DNA of 64,000 bases from an uncultured Sphingopyxis sp. (GCF_900078365.1 NZ_LT598653.1:248001-312000); one strand, 5' to 3'. Positions 1 through 9,288 are shown, counted from the stretch's first letter. Notes: generated from the letters alone by a model not told the origin. Translations and numbers: made by a program.

Positions 1-144
1 CGTTTCACGTTCCATCGGCGCTCGGCGCGCGATTCGCGCGAAAGGCCAGCCCGCCTTATACGCTGAAACGCCAATAAAATGTTTCACGGTCTGTGGGCGG
101 TCGGTTTTGGGGTGGGGAACTGCCGTTGAGCTGTTGAACTGGTT

Positions 145-260
145 TCCCCTCCCGCAGGCGGGAGGGGCAGCGAAACTTGCGAACTTGTTCGCTAGTTGCA
201 GCGGGGTGGGCAATCGCGGCGTCGCTGCCCACCCCCAACCCCTCCCGCAAGCGGGAGGGG
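145..260. repeat. Long palindromic repeat, type A copy 1
   Basis: It is bounded by two small hairpins of the form CCCCTCCCGC..GCGGGAGGGG and carries the inner motif GCGAACTTGTTCGCTAG. The same architecture recurs at 19851, 30196, 44556, 46948 and 51688. Confidence 0.85.
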
Positions 261-339
261 AGATCAACGGCCGCAATCGGCCGAAACCCGCCCTGGGCCG
301 GCGCCGAGGTTTCGCCGATGGTCCCCGGCCCATTCCCCC

Positions 340-368
340 TTGCCGACTCACCCGCCAAAGCCTATATG
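340..368 (+). promoter_or_regulatory. Candidate sigma-70 promoter for the rimP operon
   Basis: TTGCCG at 340-345 and TATATG at 363-368 are separated by 17 bases, about 100 bases before the rimP start. This is pattern recognition only. A nearby TTGACA at 380-385 has no matching -10 box. Confidence 0.35.
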
Positions 369-470
369 CGCCCTACTTCTTGACATGGTTAGCCAGTTGG
401 GACGTCGGGGCCGCGGGCCGCGGCGGCAATACCCGCATGGCTTTCCGGTCATCCGGATTGGAAACAGAAT

Positions 471-1016
471 TTGGTCGATTTCGACGCCCTCAACGCGATC
501 ATCGCGCCCGAAGCCGAGGCGATGGGCCTTGCGCTCGTGCGCGTCGCCTTTTTTGGTGGCGAGAGCGACCCGACCTTGCAGGTGATGGCCGAGCGGCCCG
601 ACACGCGCCAGTTGACGATCGACGATTGCGCCGACCTGTCGCGCCGCATCTCGGACCGGCTCGACGCGCTCGAGGAAGCGGGCAAGGACCCGATCGACGT
701 CGCCTACCGGCTCGAGGTTTCGTCGCCGGGCATCGACCGGCCGCTGACGCGCCGCGCCGACTTCGCCGACTGGGCGGGGCATGAGGCGAAGATCGCGCTC
801 AAGGAAAAGCGCGATGGCCGCCAGCGTTTCAACGGCGAACTCGCCGGTATCGACGGCGACACCGTCACGATTTTCGACAAGGAAGGGGTGGAGCATCAGT
901 TGCCGTTCGACGCGATCGACACGGCGAAGCTCGTTCTCACCGACAAATTGATTGCCGCAACCGTTCCGCTCTCGACCGAGGGCGCCGACGAAATGGAAGA
1001 AGAAGGACAGGACTGA
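471..1016 (+). CDS. rimP: Ribosome maturation factor RimP
   Basis: RimP assists assembly of the 30S ribosomal subunit in the cytoplasm. The 181-residue protein has the family layout: an N-terminal alpha/beta domain, the conserved stretch LEVSSPGIDRPL at residues 81-92, and a C-terminal SH3-like part. The chosen start is TTG at 471, because the protein then begins just before the helix that normally opens RimP and a purine-rich GGAAACAG lies a few bases upstream. The family and the order rimP-nusA-ylxR-infB-rbfA are unambiguous. The stop overlaps the nusA ATG by one base (TGATG), so the two are probably translationally coupled. The start codon is the least certain point. Confidence 0.93.
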   Translation: MVDFDALNAIIAPEAEAMGLALVRVAFFGGESDPTLQVMAERPDTRQLTIDDCADLSRRISDRLDALEEAGKDPIDVAYRLEVSSPGIDRPLTRRADFADWAGHEAKIALKEKRDGRQRFNGELAGIDGDTVTIFDKEGVEHQLPFDAIDTAKLVLTDKLIAATVPLSTEGADEMEEEGQD

Positions 1017-2662
1017 TGGCCACTGCCATTTCCGCCAACAAGGCCGAGCTGCTCGCGATTGCCAACAGCGTCGCCAGCGAGAAGATGATCGACAAGGGCA
1101 TCGTCATCGAGGCGATCGAGGAAGCGATCCAGCGCGCCGCGCGCGCGCGCTATGGCGCCGAGAACGACATTCGTGCGAAGCTCGATCCGCAGACCGGCGA
1201 CCTTCGTTTGTGGCGCGTCGTCGAAGTCGTCGAGCAGGTCGAGGATTATTTCAAGCAGGTCGATCTCGCCGCGGGCCAGAAGCTGCAGAAGGACGCCAAG
1301 ATCGGCGACTTCATCGTCGATCCGCTGCCCGCGGTCGACCTCGGCCGCATCGATGCGCAGTCGGCGAAGCAGGTGATCTTCCAGAAGGTCCGCGAAGCCG
1401 ATCGCGAGCGCCAGTATGAAGAATATAAGGATCGCGCGGGCGAGATCATCACCGGCGTCGTGAAGTCGGTCGAATTCGGCCACATCGTCGTCAACCTCGG
1501 CCGCGCCGAAGGCGTGATCCGCCGCGACCAGCAGATCCCGCGCGAACTGATGCGCGTCGGTGACCGCGTCCGCGCGCTGATCCTGTCGGTGCGCCGCGAG
1601 AACCGCGGCCCGCAGATTTTCCTTTCCCGCGCGCACCCCGACTTCATGAAGAAGCTGTTCGCGCAGGAAGTGCCCGAAATCTATGACGGCATCATCGAGA
1701 TCAAGGCGGCCGCGCGCGACCCGGGTTCGCGCGCGAAGATCGGCGTCATCAGCTATGACGGCAGCATCGATCCGGTGGGCGCCTGCGTTGGCATGAAGGG
1801 CAGCCGCGTTCAGGCGGTCGTCCAGGAAATGCAGGGCGAGAAGATCGACATCATCCCCTGGTCCGAAGATACCGCGACCTTCGTCGTCAACGCGCTCCAG
1901 CCCGCGACGGTGCAGCGCGTCGTGATCGACGAGGACGACAGCCGCATCGAGGTCGTCGTTCCCGACGACCAGCTCAGCCTCGCCATCGGCCGCCGCGGCC
2001 AGAATGTCCGTCTCGCCAGCCAGCTCACCGGCAGCCAGATCGACATCATGACCGAGGCCGACGCGAGCGAGAAGCGCCAGCGCGAATTCGTCGAACGCTC
2101 GACGATGTTCCAGGAGGAACTCGACGTCGACGAAACGCTCGCGCAGCTGCTCGTCGCCGAAGGCTTCGGCGAACTCGAGGAAGTCGCCTATGTGCCGCTC
2201 GACGAACTGGCGAGCATCGAAGGTTTCGACGAGGAACTGGCGCAGGAACTGCAAAGCCGTGCCGCCGAAGGGCTCGAACGCCGCGAGGAAGCATCGCGCG
2301 CCGAACGTCGCGAACTGGGCGTCGAGGATGCGCTCGCCGATATTCCGCACCTGACCGAGGCGATGCTCGTCGTGCTCGGCAAGGCGGGGATCAAGACGCT
2401 CGACGACCTCGCCGACCTCGCGACCGACGAGCTGATCGCCAAGAAGCGCCAGGACAACCGCCGCGGCCCGGCGCGCAGCGAGCGCGCCGAGGACAAGGGC
2501 GGCGTGCTCGGCGAATATGGCCTCAGCGAAGAGCAGGGCAACGAGATCATCATGGCGGCGCGCGCGCACTGGTTCGACGACGAAGAGTCGAGCGAGCCGG
2601 CAACCGGGCCCGCGGCGGAGCCGCAAAACGGGGAGGCCGCCGATGCGGACCCCGCGCAATGA
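1016..2662 (+). CDS. nusA: Transcription termination/antitermination factor NusA
   Basis: NusA binds RNA polymerase and nascent RNA and modulates pausing, termination and antitermination. The 548-residue protein shows the N-terminal polymerase-binding domain, an S1 domain near residues 140-200 (GEIITGVVKSVEFG), KH1 with GMKGSR near residue 260 and KH2 with IGRRGQN near residue 323. Two C-terminal helix-hairpin-helix-type repeats (about 375-420 and 440-475) follow, with an acidic Ala/Pro-rich tail. The ATG overlaps the rimP stop, and the last 20 bases overlap the start of ylxR. The presence of the C-terminal repeats fits a proteobacterial NusA. Confidence 0.97.
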   Translation: MATAISANKAELLAIANSVASEKMIDKGIVIEAIEEAIQRAARARYGAENDIRAKLDPQTGDLRLWRVVEVVEQVEDYFKQVDLAAGQKLQKDAKIGDFIVDPLPAVDLGRIDAQSAKQVIFQKVREADRERQYEEYKDRAGEIITGVVKSVEFGHIVVNLGRAEGVIRRDQQIPRELMRVGDRVRALILSVRRENRGPQIFLSRAHPDFMKKLFAQEVPEIYDGIIEIKAAARDPGSRAKIGVISYDGSIDPVGACVGMKGSRVQAVVQEMQGEKIDIIPWSEDTATFVVNALQPATVQRVVIDEDDSRIEVVVPDDQLSLAIGRRGQNVRLASQLTGSQIDIMTEADASEKRQREFVERSTMFQEELDVDETLAQLLVAEGFGELEEVAYVPLDELASIEGFDEELAQELQSRAAEGLERREEASRAERRELGVEDALADIPHLTEAMLVVLGKAGIKTLDDLADLATDELIAKKRQDNRRGPARSERAEDKGGVLGEYGLSEEQGNEIIMAARAHWFDDEESSEPATGPAAEPQNGEAADADPAQ

Positions 2663-3401
2663 TCAGCTGACCGAAACCGACCGCGCAAAGGGGCGCGGGA
2701 GCCACGTGCCCGAGCGGCGCTGCGTCGTAACCGGTGAGGTTTCGCCGGCGGAGCGGCTCGTGCGCCTGGCGCTCGGTCCCGACGGCAGCATCGCCCCCGA
2801 CGTCCATGGCAAGGCGCCGGGGCGCGGCGCGTGGATCGGGGTGACGCGCGCCGACCTCGAAGCGAGCCAAGCCAAGGGCAAGCTCAAGGGCGGGCTCGCG
2901 CGCGCTTTGCACGAAAGCCATATCGCGATCCCCGACGATCTCGGCGCGCGGATCGAGGCGCAGCTCGCGCGCGCGACGCTCGACCGGCTGGGGCTCGAAT
3001 CGCGCGCGGGCACGCTGATCAGCGGCAACGACAAGATCGAGCAGGCGGCGCGCCGCGGGCAGGTGCGCCTGCTGCTTCACGCGAGCGACGCGGGCGAGGA
3101 TGGCCGCAAGAAATTGGGGCAGGCGTGGCGCGTCGGCGAGGATGACGAAGGCTCGGGCCGCGAAGGTCTGGTCTTGCCGGTGGACCGCGGCACCCTATCT
3201 ATGGCATTGGGGCGCGAGAATGCGGTGCATCTGGCGATTGTCGACGCCCGCGCCGCCGACCGGGTGCTGGCGCATTTGAGCCGCTGGCAGTTTTTCACCG
3301 GATGGAGTAGGGACGCGGCCGATCGCGTTTCGAATAGGGATTCCCGCACGTCGGGGACAGGGGATACGTCCGCGGCCTCCGCCGTTTCGGACGCGTTTTG
3401 A
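2643..3401 (+). CDS. ylxR: YlxR/DUF448 family RNA-binding protein, two-domain form
   Basis: This is the protein of unknown precise role usually found between nusA and infB. The N-terminal third is a YlxR (DUF448) domain: RRCVVTGE near residues 25-32 and GRGAWI near residues 61-66. The middle (about 110-220) resembles the L7Ae-like fold fused to YlxR in alphaproteobacteria, with the stretch ISGNDKIEQAARRGQVRLL. The last 30 residues are Ser/Thr/Asp-rich and probably disordered. The ATG at 2643 overlaps nusA by 20 bases in another frame. An RNA-binding role is inferred from the folds; one ylxR homologue has been linked to RNase P, which cannot be judged here. Confidence 0.9.
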   Translation: MRTPRNDQLTETDRAKGRGSHVPERRCVVTGEVSPAERLVRLALGPDGSIAPDVHGKAPGRGAWIGVTRADLEASQAKGKLKGGLARALHESHIAIPDDLGARIEAQLARATLDRLGLESRAGTLISGNDKIEQAARRGQVRLLLHASDAGEDGRKKLGQAWRVGEDDEGSGREGLVLPVDRGTLSMALGRENAVHLAIVDARAADRVLAHLSRWQFFTGWSRDAADRVSNRDSRTSGTGDTSAASAVSDAF

Positions 3402-3418
3402 AGGAATGATGGTTTTCG

Positions 3419-5950
3419 ATGAGTGACGAACAGGACAAGCCGACCCTTAGCCGCAAGCCGCTCGGGCTGAAGCGGACGGTCGAGGCCGGACAGGTACAGC
3501 AGCAATTCAGCCACGGCCGCCGCAATACGGTGGTGGTTGAGGTGAAGCGCCGCCGCGTGCTTGGCCGTCCGGGCGAAGCCACCCCGGCGCCCGAGGCCGA
3601 AGAGGTCCAGGCCGCGCCTGCCCCCGCCCCTGCGCCCACGCCGGCCGCTCCTCCCAGGCCTGCCGCGCCGAAGCCCGCGCCCGACAGCCTGATGACGCGT
3701 CAGGAGCGCCAGGCGCAGCTGCTGCGCGAGGCCGAGGAAGCGCGCATGGCCGCGCTCGAGGAAAATCGCCGCCGCGAGGAAGCGGCCCGCGCCCGCGCCG
3801 CCGAGGAAGAAAAGGCGCGCGCCGAGGCGCGTCAGGAACAGGCTGCGGCAAAGGCCGCCGAGCCAGCCCCGGCTGCGGTTGAACCCGCCGCCGAAACACC
3901 GGCCGCCGCCGAACCGCAGGCCGAAGCCGCTACGCCGCGCCCGGCGGCGACTAGCGCCGCTCCCGCGCCGCGCCGCTTTACTCCGGTCGAGGCGCCGAAG
4001 CGCCCCGAACCAAAGCGCCCGGAGCCGAAGACGAACCGCAGCGCCGACAATCGCCGCCAGTCGGGCAAGCTGACCGTCACGCGCGCACTGAACGAGGATG
4101 AGGGCGCCCGCGCGCGCAGCCTCGCGGCGCTGAAGCGCGCGCGCGAAAAGGAAAAGCGTTCGCACATGACCTCCTCGGGCCCGCGCGAGAAGCAGGTTCG
4201 CGAAGTCGTGGTGCCCGACAGCATCACGGTGCAGGAACTCGCCAACCGCATGGCCGAAAAGGGCGCCGACCTGGTCAAGGCGCTGTTCAAGATGGGCATG
4301 CCGGTCACGGTCAACCAGACGATCGATCAGGACACCGCCGAACTGCTCGTCACCGAGTTCGGGCACGAAATCAAGCGCGTCAGCGAAGCCGACATCGACA
4401 TCCGCCACGACGAGGATGTCGACGACGCGGCGGCATTGAAGCCGCGCGCGCCGGTGGTGACGATCATGGGCCATGTCGATCACGGCAAGACGAGCCTGCT
4501 CGACGCGCTGCGCGGCGCGAATGTGCAGGCGGGCGAGGCCGGCGGCATCACCCAGCATATCGGCGCCTATCAGGTGAAGGCGAAGGACGGCAGCGTCATC
4601 ACCTTCCTCGATACGCCGGGCCACGAAGCCTTTACCGAGATGCGCCAGCGCGGCGCGAACGTCACCGACATCGTGATCCTGGTGGTCGCCGCCGACGACG
4701 GGCTGAAGCCGCAGTCGATCGAGGCGATCAACCATGCGAAGGCCGCGGGCGTGCCGATCATCGTCGCGATCAACAAGATCGACAAGGACGGCGCCAATCC
4801 CCAGCGCGTCCGCGAACGCCTGCTCGAACATGAGCTGGTGGTCGAGGAAATGGGCGGCGACGTCCAGAATGTCGAGGTGTCGGCGCTGAAGAAGACCGGG
4901 CTCGACAAGCTGCTCGACGCGATCGCGCTGCAGGCCGAGATCATGGAACTCAAGGCCAACCCTGACCGCGCCGCCGAAGGCACGGTGATCGAGGCGAAGC
5001 TCGACAAGGGCCGCGGCCCCGTCGCGACGATCCTCGTGCGCCGCGGCACCTTGAAGGTCGGCGACATCTTCGTCTGCGGCGCCGAAAGCGGCCGCGTCCG
5101 CGCGCTCGTCGACGATCATGGCAAGCAGATCAAGGCCGCGGGCCCCTCGATGCCGGTCGAGGTGCTCGGCCTCGGCGGCGTGCCGATGGCGGGCGACACG
5201 CTGACCGTCGTCGAGAATGAGGCGCGCGCCCGCGAGGTCGCGGCCTATCGCCAGGAACAGGCGCTCAAGAAGCGGACCGCGCAGGCGCCGGTCAGCCTCG
5301 AGGGCATGTTCTCGGCGCTCGCCGACAAGGCGAAGGTCATCGAATATCCGGTGGTCATCAAGGGCGACGTGCAGGGTTCGGTCGAAGCGATCGTCAACGC
5401 GCTCAACCGCCTGTCGACCGACGAAATCCGCGTTCGCGTGCTCCAGTCGGGCGCCGGCGCGATCACCGAGAGCGATGTGACGCTGGCGGCGGCGACGGGG
5501 GCGCCGATCATCGGCTTCAACGTCCGCCCGAACGCCAAGGCACGCGAGATCGCGAACCGCGAAAAAGTGCGCTTCATGTATTATGACGTCATCTATCACC
5601 TGACCGCCGACGTCGCGAAGGAGATGGCGGGCGAGCTGGGTCCGGAGCGCATCGAAAACGTCGTCGGCCGCGCCGAGGTCAAGGAAGTCTTCCCGGCCGG
5701 CAAGCGCGACAAGGCCGCGGGCCTGCTCGTGCTCGAAGGTTCGATCCGCAAGGGGCTCCACGCGCGCCTCACGCGCGAGGACGTCATCGTCTCGGCAACG
5801 ACGATCGCGTCGCTGCGCCGCTTCAAGGACGACGTCGCCGAAGTGCGCGCGGGCCTGGAGTGCGGCGTCGTGCTGGCCGATACGAACGACATCAAGGCGG
5901 GCGACCACCTCGAAGTCTTCGAGGTCGAGTTGCGCGAACGCACGCTGTAA
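3419..5950 (+). CDS. infB: Translation initiation factor IF-2
   Basis: IF-2 is the GTPase that delivers initiator tRNA to the 30S subunit and promotes subunit joining. The 843-residue protein has the IF2 N-terminal subdomain, then a long Ala/Pro/Glu/Arg-rich linker with a short repeat KRPEPKRPEPK near residue 190. A conserved IF2-N module follows near 265-290 (ITVQELANRMAEKG). The G domain has GHVDHGKTS at about residue 351, DTPGH and NKID, followed by domains II-IV. The start at 3419 follows AAGGAATG. It lies 17 bases after ylxR and belongs to the same operon. Length is normal for the family. Confidence 0.98.
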   Translation: MSDEQDKPTLSRKPLGLKRTVEAGQVQQQFSHGRRNTVVVEVKRRRVLGRPGEATPAPEAEEVQAAPAPAPAPTPAAPPRPAAPKPAPDSLMTRQERQAQLLREAEEARMAALEENRRREEAARARAAEEEKARAEARQEQAAAKAAEPAPAAVEPAAETPAAAEPQAEAATPRPAATSAAPAPRRFTPVEAPKRPEPKRPEPKTNRSADNRRQSGKLTVTRALNEDEGARARSLAALKRAREKEKRSHMTSSGPREKQVREVVVPDSITVQELANRMAEKGADLVKALFKMGMPVTVNQTIDQDTAELLVTEFGHEIKRVSEADIDIRHDEDVDDAAALKPRAPVVTIMGHVDHGKTSLLDALRGANVQAGEAGGITQHIGAYQVKAKDGSVITFLDTPGHEAFTEMRQRGANVTDIVILVVAADDGLKPQSIEAINHAKAAGVPIIVAINKIDKDGANPQRVRERLLEHELVVEEMGGDVQNVEVSALKKTGLDKLLDAIALQAEIMELKANPDRAAEGTVIEAKLDKGRGPVATILVRRGTLKVGDIFVCGAESGRVRALVDDHGKQIKAAGPSMPVEVLGLGGVPMAGDTLTVVENEARAREVAAYRQEQALKKRTAQAPVSLEGMFSALADKAKVIEYPVVIKGDVQGSVEAIVNALNRLSTDEIRVRVLQSGAGAITESDVTLAAATGAPIIGFNVRPNAKAREIANREKVRFMYYDVIYHLTADVAKEMAGELGPERIENVVGRAEVKEVFPAGKRDKAAGLLVLEGSIRKGLHARLTREDVIVSATTIASLRRFKDDVAEVRAGLECGVVLADTNDIKAGDHLEVFEVELRERTL

Positions 5951-6000
5951 TCATTATCCCTGCACCCCCGCCGGCGCGGGGGTGCGGGAGGAATTGACCG

Positions 6001-6408
6001 ATGCGCCACAAGGAACAATCCGAAGGCCCCTCCGTCCGCGTGCTGCGCGTGGGCGAACAGGTGCGCCATATCCTCTCCGAAATCCTCGCGCGCGGCGACG
6101 TGCATGACGATATTCTCGCGACGCATCCGGTCAGCGTGACCGAAGTGCGCATGTCGCCCGACCTCCGCCACGCGACGGTGTTCGTGAAGCCGCTGCTCGG
6201 CAGGGACGAAGAGGCGGTGCTCAAGGCGCTGCGCACCAACACCGCCTATCTCCAGCGCGAAGTCGCGCACCGCATCCGCATGAAATATGCCGCGAAACTC
6301 AAATTCCTCGCCGACGAAAGCTTCGACGAGGCGAGCCATATCGACAAATTGCTGCGCGATCCGAAGGTGCTGCGCGATTTGGAGGGCGGGGAAGCGGAAC
6401 AGAGCTGA
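6001..6408 (+). CDS. rbfA: 30S ribosome-binding factor RbfA
   Basis: RbfA is a KH-type factor for late 16S rRNA maturation, needed for efficient growth at low temperature. The 135-residue protein contains the conserved stretches RVGEQVRHILSEIL (about 17-30), VSVTEVRMSPDLRHATVFV (about 42-60) and MKYAAKLKFLADESFDEASHI near 95-115. It follows infB after 50 bases with a good GGAGG ribosome-binding site. Unlike the common order, truB does not follow directly. A palindromic repeat and an oppositely oriented acyltransferase gene come next. Confidence 0.96.
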   Translation: MRHKEQSEGPSVRVLRVGEQVRHILSEILARGDVHDDILATHPVSVTEVRMSPDLRHATVFVKPLLGRDEEAVLKALRTNTAYLQREVAHRIRMKYAAKLKFLADESFDEASHIDKLLRDPKVLRDLEGGEAEQS

Positions 6409-6416
6409 TTCCCCAG

Positions 6417-6502
6417 TCCGCTCGTCCTGAGCTTGTCGAAGGACCGTCCTTCTTCAAAGCGTGAAGGAAGAACGGCGCTTCGACAAGCTCAGCGCGAACG
6501 GG
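6417..6502. repeat. Palindromic repeat, type B copy 1
   Basis: The arms GAGCTTGTCGAAGG and CTTCGACAAGCTC are inverted around a short centre. It sits between the convergent rbfA and the WS/DGAT gene, where it could also act as a bidirectional hairpin. Relatives are at 49589 and 63555. Confidence 0.85.
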
Positions 6503-6511
6503 TTTGGGAGT

Positions 6512-7933
6512 TTATTTCTTCCCCTTGATCCCCGCCGCCGCTTCCAGCTCGACCAGCGCCTCTTCCAGATAGTCGATCATCCGCTGCGCGTGCGGCACGC
6601 TGCGGCGGCACGCGGTGATGCCGAAGTCGATATTCCGGAAATTCGACACCTGCGTGATGTTCATCGCCATGCCGTCGACGGGGATGCTCGCAGGATACAT
6701 GCCGTCGAGCCGCGCGCCGTTCCAGTACATCTGCTCGCGCGGCCCCGGGACGTTCGAGATCGTTACCGAATAGGCGGGAAATTTGTCGGCGGTGCGCGTC
6801 AGCGCGGTCAGCATCATCGGGAAGCTGGTGATCGCGGTATAGAGCTGGATCTGCGCCGCGGTCATCGCGCGCAGCTGCGCCTTCGCCGAGTTCATCGACT
6901 CCTGGATCATCGCCATGCGCGTCGCGGGATCGTCGATATGCGTCGCGAGGTTCGCGGTGACCGACGCGACCGAATTGCCCGAATCGATGTCGTCCTTGGG
7001 CCGGATCGACACCGGCGCCATGGCTTTCAATGGCTTGTCGGGCAGTTCGTTCAGCGATTGCAGATATTTGCGCATCGCCCCCGCGCACATGCCCAGCACC
7101 GCGTCGTTGATCGTGCCGTCATAGGCCTTGCCCATCGCGCGCACGCGTTCCAGCGACCAGCTTTGCGCGACGAAACGGCGCGCGCCGGTGATGTTGCGGT
7201 TGAAGCTGGTGCGCGGCACCCCGGCAAAGGGCGTCGCAAGGCCATCGCCGCCGATGCCGAACATCGCCGCGAGATACTGGTTCATCGCCTTGGTCACCCC
7301 GACGCTGTTGCCCCATTGCTCCTTCAGGAAATCGCCGATCGCCTTGATGTCGGTGAGGTTGGGGCGCGCGGGCTTCTTCGGCGGCGGGAACTGGCGTTTG
7401 TACGCCTCATAGGCTTCGACCGAGAGCGGCGAGGCGGCGCGCCGCTCCTCGGGGTCCGCCGATAGCATCGAATTATAGAAATGAATGCTCGCGGCGCCGT
7501 CCATCAGCGCGTGGTGGACCTTCTTGAAGGTCGCGATCTGGCGGTTGGGCAGCCCCGAGATCAGCGTGATCTCCCACAAGGGCCGCGTGCGGTCGAGCAG
7601 CCCCGAATGGAGCCGCGAGGCGAGCTCGAACATCTCGCGATAGCGCCCCGGCTTGGGCAGCGCGGCGGCGCGGACATGATAGTGCATGTCGATGTCGCGA
7701 TCGGGGGCGAGGCGGATCGGGCCGTACTGGCCGAAGGGGGTCAGTTTCAGCACCTCGCTGAACGGCCGCCGCAGTCCCTCCGACTGGCGGAGCAGCGCAA
7801 GCTGCTCGTTGAGCCACTCGGTTTCGTCGACGCCCTCGGGCAGCGTGTAGAGGTTGATGCCGCCGATGTGCATCGGCATCTCGCGGCTCTCCCCCCACAG
7901 GAACATCGCGTCGGTCACCGGCATCAAGCGCAT
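6512..7933 (-). CDS. Wax ester synthase/diacylglycerol acyltransferase (WS/DGAT) family protein
   Basis: Members of this family transfer an acyl group from acyl-CoA to fatty alcohols or diacylglycerol, making wax esters or triacylglycerol storage lipid at the membrane. The protein has the catalytic HHxxxDG motif (HHALMDG, residues 140-146), the N-terminal DAMFLWGES start typical of the family and the C-terminal DUF1298 region (about 300-460) with NVPGPREQ. I chose the ATG at 7933 because GGGGAGAG lies six bases upstream. A start ten codons earlier has no such site. The gene converges on rbfA and interrupts the usual rbfA-truB neighbourhood. The actual acceptor substrate cannot be told. Confidence 0.88.
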   Translation of the reverse strand: MRLMPVTDAMFLWGESREMPMHIGGINLYTLPEGVDETEWLNEQLALLRQSEGLRRPFSEVLKLTPFGQYGPIRLAPDRDIDMHYHVRAAALPKPGRYREMFELASRLHSGLLDRTRPLWEITLISGLPNRQIATFKKVHHALMDGAASIHFYNSMLSADPEERRAASPLSVEAYEAYKRQFPPPKKPARPNLTDIKAIGDFLKEQWGNSVGVTKAMNQYLAAMFGIGGDGLATPFAGVPRTSFNRNITGARRFVAQSWSLERVRAMGKAYDGTINDAVLGMCAGAMRKYLQSLNELPDKPLKAMAPVSIRPKDDIDSGNSVASVTANLATHIDDPATRMAMIQESMNSAKAQLRAMTAAQIQLYTAITSFPMMLTALTRTADKFPAYSVTISNVPGPREQMYWNGARLDGMYPASIPVDGMAMNITQVSNFRNIDFGITACRRSVPHAQRMIDYLEEALVELEAAAGIKGKK

Positions 7934-8021
7934 CGGCAGCTCTCCCCGCTCAAAATGCTGCATCTTTTGAGGCGCAGCATGACAGGGGGCGTAAGCGAGT
8001 CAAGCCGCCCTTCATTTCCTC

Positions 8022-8097
8022 GTCACCCCGGACTTGATCCGGGGTCCCGCTCAGCGACGTCGAAAAGCTGGGCCCCGGATCAAGTCCGGGGTGACGA
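8022..8097. repeat. REPIN-like palindromic repeat, type C copy 1
   Basis: CGTCACCCCGGACTTGATCC at one end is matched by the inverted copy ending GGGGTGACG. It lies in the divergent space between the WS/DGAT gene and tdk. Confidence 0.87.
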
Positions 8098-8125
8098 AGG
8101 TTGAGATGCACGGTATCGCCGCACC

Positions 8126-8728
8126 ATGGCAAAGCTCTATTTCTACTATGCCAGCATGAATGCGGGCAAATCGACCACGCTGCTGCAGGCGGATTTCAAC
8201 TATCGCGAGCGCGGCATGGAAACGATGCTGTGGACCGCGGCGCTCGACGATCGTTATGGCGCCGGGCAGATCACCAGCCGCATCGGCCTGCTCGCCGAGG
8301 CGCATAAATTCGACCCCGACAGCGACCTGTGGGCGGCGGTGAGCGGCGAGAACCGCCAGCGCCCGCTCGCTTGCGTGCTCGTCGACGAGGCGCAATTCCT
8401 GTCGCGCGAGCAGGTGCTGCAGCTGGCGCGGCTCGCCGATGAGGCGAATATCCCGGTGCTCTGCTATGGCCTGCGCACCGATTTCGCGGCGAACCTGTTC
8501 CCCGGATCGGCGGCGCTGCTCGGTCTTGCCGATGCGCTCGTCGAGCTCAAAGCCGTGTGCGAATGCGGGCGCAAGGCGACGATGAACCTGCGCGTCGACG
8601 AAGCGGGCCGCGCGGTGGTCGAGGGCGCGCAGACCGAGATCGGCGGCAACGACCGCTATGTCGCGATGTGCCGGCGGCATTTCATGGAAAAGCGGCGTCA
8701 AGTGGCCGGAGTGCTTGCCGATGCTTGA
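8126..8728 (+). CDS. tdk: Thymidine kinase (type II)
   Basis: It phosphorylates thymidine to dTMP in nucleotide salvage. The 200-residue protein has the P-loop MNAGKST (residues 11-17), the Walker B/lid stretch VDEAQFL near 86-92 and the catalytic region typical of the homotetrameric bacterial enzymes. A probable zinc site is formed by Cys145, Cys147, Cys182 and His185. The start ATG at 8126 is the only one ahead of the P-loop. The stop overlaps the next gene by eight bases. Family assignment is clear. Confidence 0.96.
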   Translation: MAKLYFYYASMNAGKSTTLLQADFNYRERGMETMLWTAALDDRYGAGQITSRIGLLAEAHKFDPDSDLWAAVSGENRQRPLACVLVDEAQFLSREQVLQLARLADEANIPVLCYGLRTDFAANLFPGSAALLGLADALVELKAVCECGRKATMNLRVDEAGRAVVEGAQTEIGGNDRYVAMCRRHFMEKRRQVAGVLADA

Positions 8729-9257
8729 TCGCCTCTATGTCGAGCTCGCCGACGGCGAGCTGCGGCTCGTCAAGCTGGCCGAGCCGCATCGCGAGGCGCT
8801 CCGCGCCGCCTGCGCCGCCGACGCCGACATCTGGCCGATCTATTCCACGAGCTTCGATTCCGGGCATTTCGACGCGGCGTTCGACGCGCTGGTCGGGCAT
8901 GCGAGCCGCATGCCCTATGCGATCTTCGCGGGCGACACGCTCGTCGGCATGACCGCCTGGCTGCGTCCCGACGTCTCTGCGCAGACGGTCGAGATCGGCA
9001 ACTCCTATATCCATCCCGCTGCGCGCGGCACCGGCCTCAACGGCCGGCTCAAGACGCTGATGATCGACCACGCCTTCGCGACCGGCATCCGCCGCATCGA
9101 ATTCCGCATCGACGAGCGCAACAAACGGTCGCAGGCGGCCGTCGCCAAGCTCGGCTGCACCAAGGAGGGCGTGCTGCGCTCCGAACGCATCACCTGGACG
9201 GGCCATGTGCGCGATACGGGACTCTGGTCGCTGCTGGCGGAGGAGTGGGCGAAATAG
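8721..9257 (+). CDS. GNAT family N-acetyltransferase, RimJ/RimL-like
   Basis: It is predicted to transfer an acetyl group from acetyl-CoA to an amino group, as in N-terminal protein acetylation or small-molecule acetylation. The 178-residue protein shows the RimJ/RimL-like pattern: EIGNSYIHPAARGTG (about 94-108) followed by RIEFRIDERNKRSQAAVAKLGCTKEG, with the acetyl-CoA loop and the late Asn/Arg strand-helix. The ATG at 8721 lies inside the end of tdk, so the two genes are probably co-translated. The substrate is unknown. A direct role with thymidine kinase is not suggested by the sequence. Confidence 0.85.
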   Translation: MLDRLYVELADGELRLVKLAEPHREALRAACAADADIWPIYSTSFDSGHFDAAFDALVGHASRMPYAIFAGDTLVGMTAWLRPDVSAQTVEIGNSYIHPAARGTGLNGRLKTLMIDHAFATGIRRIEFRIDERNKRSQAAVAKLGCTKEGVLRSERITWTGHVRDTGLWSLLAEEWAK

Positions 9258-9288
9258 TCCTCCCCATCGCTGCGCGACAGGGAGGATC
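9258..9288. repeat. Short hairpin resembling a half repeat element
   Basis: TCCTCCCC and the near-complement GGGAGGA flank ATCGCTGCGCGACA right after the acetyltransferase stop. It resembles one end of the repeat at 13931 and may instead simply be a weak terminator. There is no T-run. Confidence 0.4.

Larger units (their letters stand above)
1..470. other. Non-coding region upstream of rimP
   Basis: I see no credible gene here. Open frames exist on both strands but have no family resemblance and run through the palindromic repeat at 145-260. The 3' part holds a candidate promoter for the rimP operon. No initiator tRNA gene, which precedes rimP in some bacteria, is visible. Confidence 0.6.

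Noticed and set aside
380..385. TTGACA before rimP as a -35 box
   Set aside because: No -10 box at a normal distance. The TTGCCG-N17-TATATG pair further upstream is better.
896..2659. Long open frame on the minus strand opposite nusA
   Set aside because: The high GC content keeps the reverse frame open. It has no family resemblance, runs antiparallel to a clear nusA, and is full of low-complexity Ala/Asp/Arg.
3077..5908. 943-residue open frame opposite infB
   Set aside because: It is a GC-driven shadow of the IF-2 gene with low-complexity Arg/Gly/Ala text and no start or family support.
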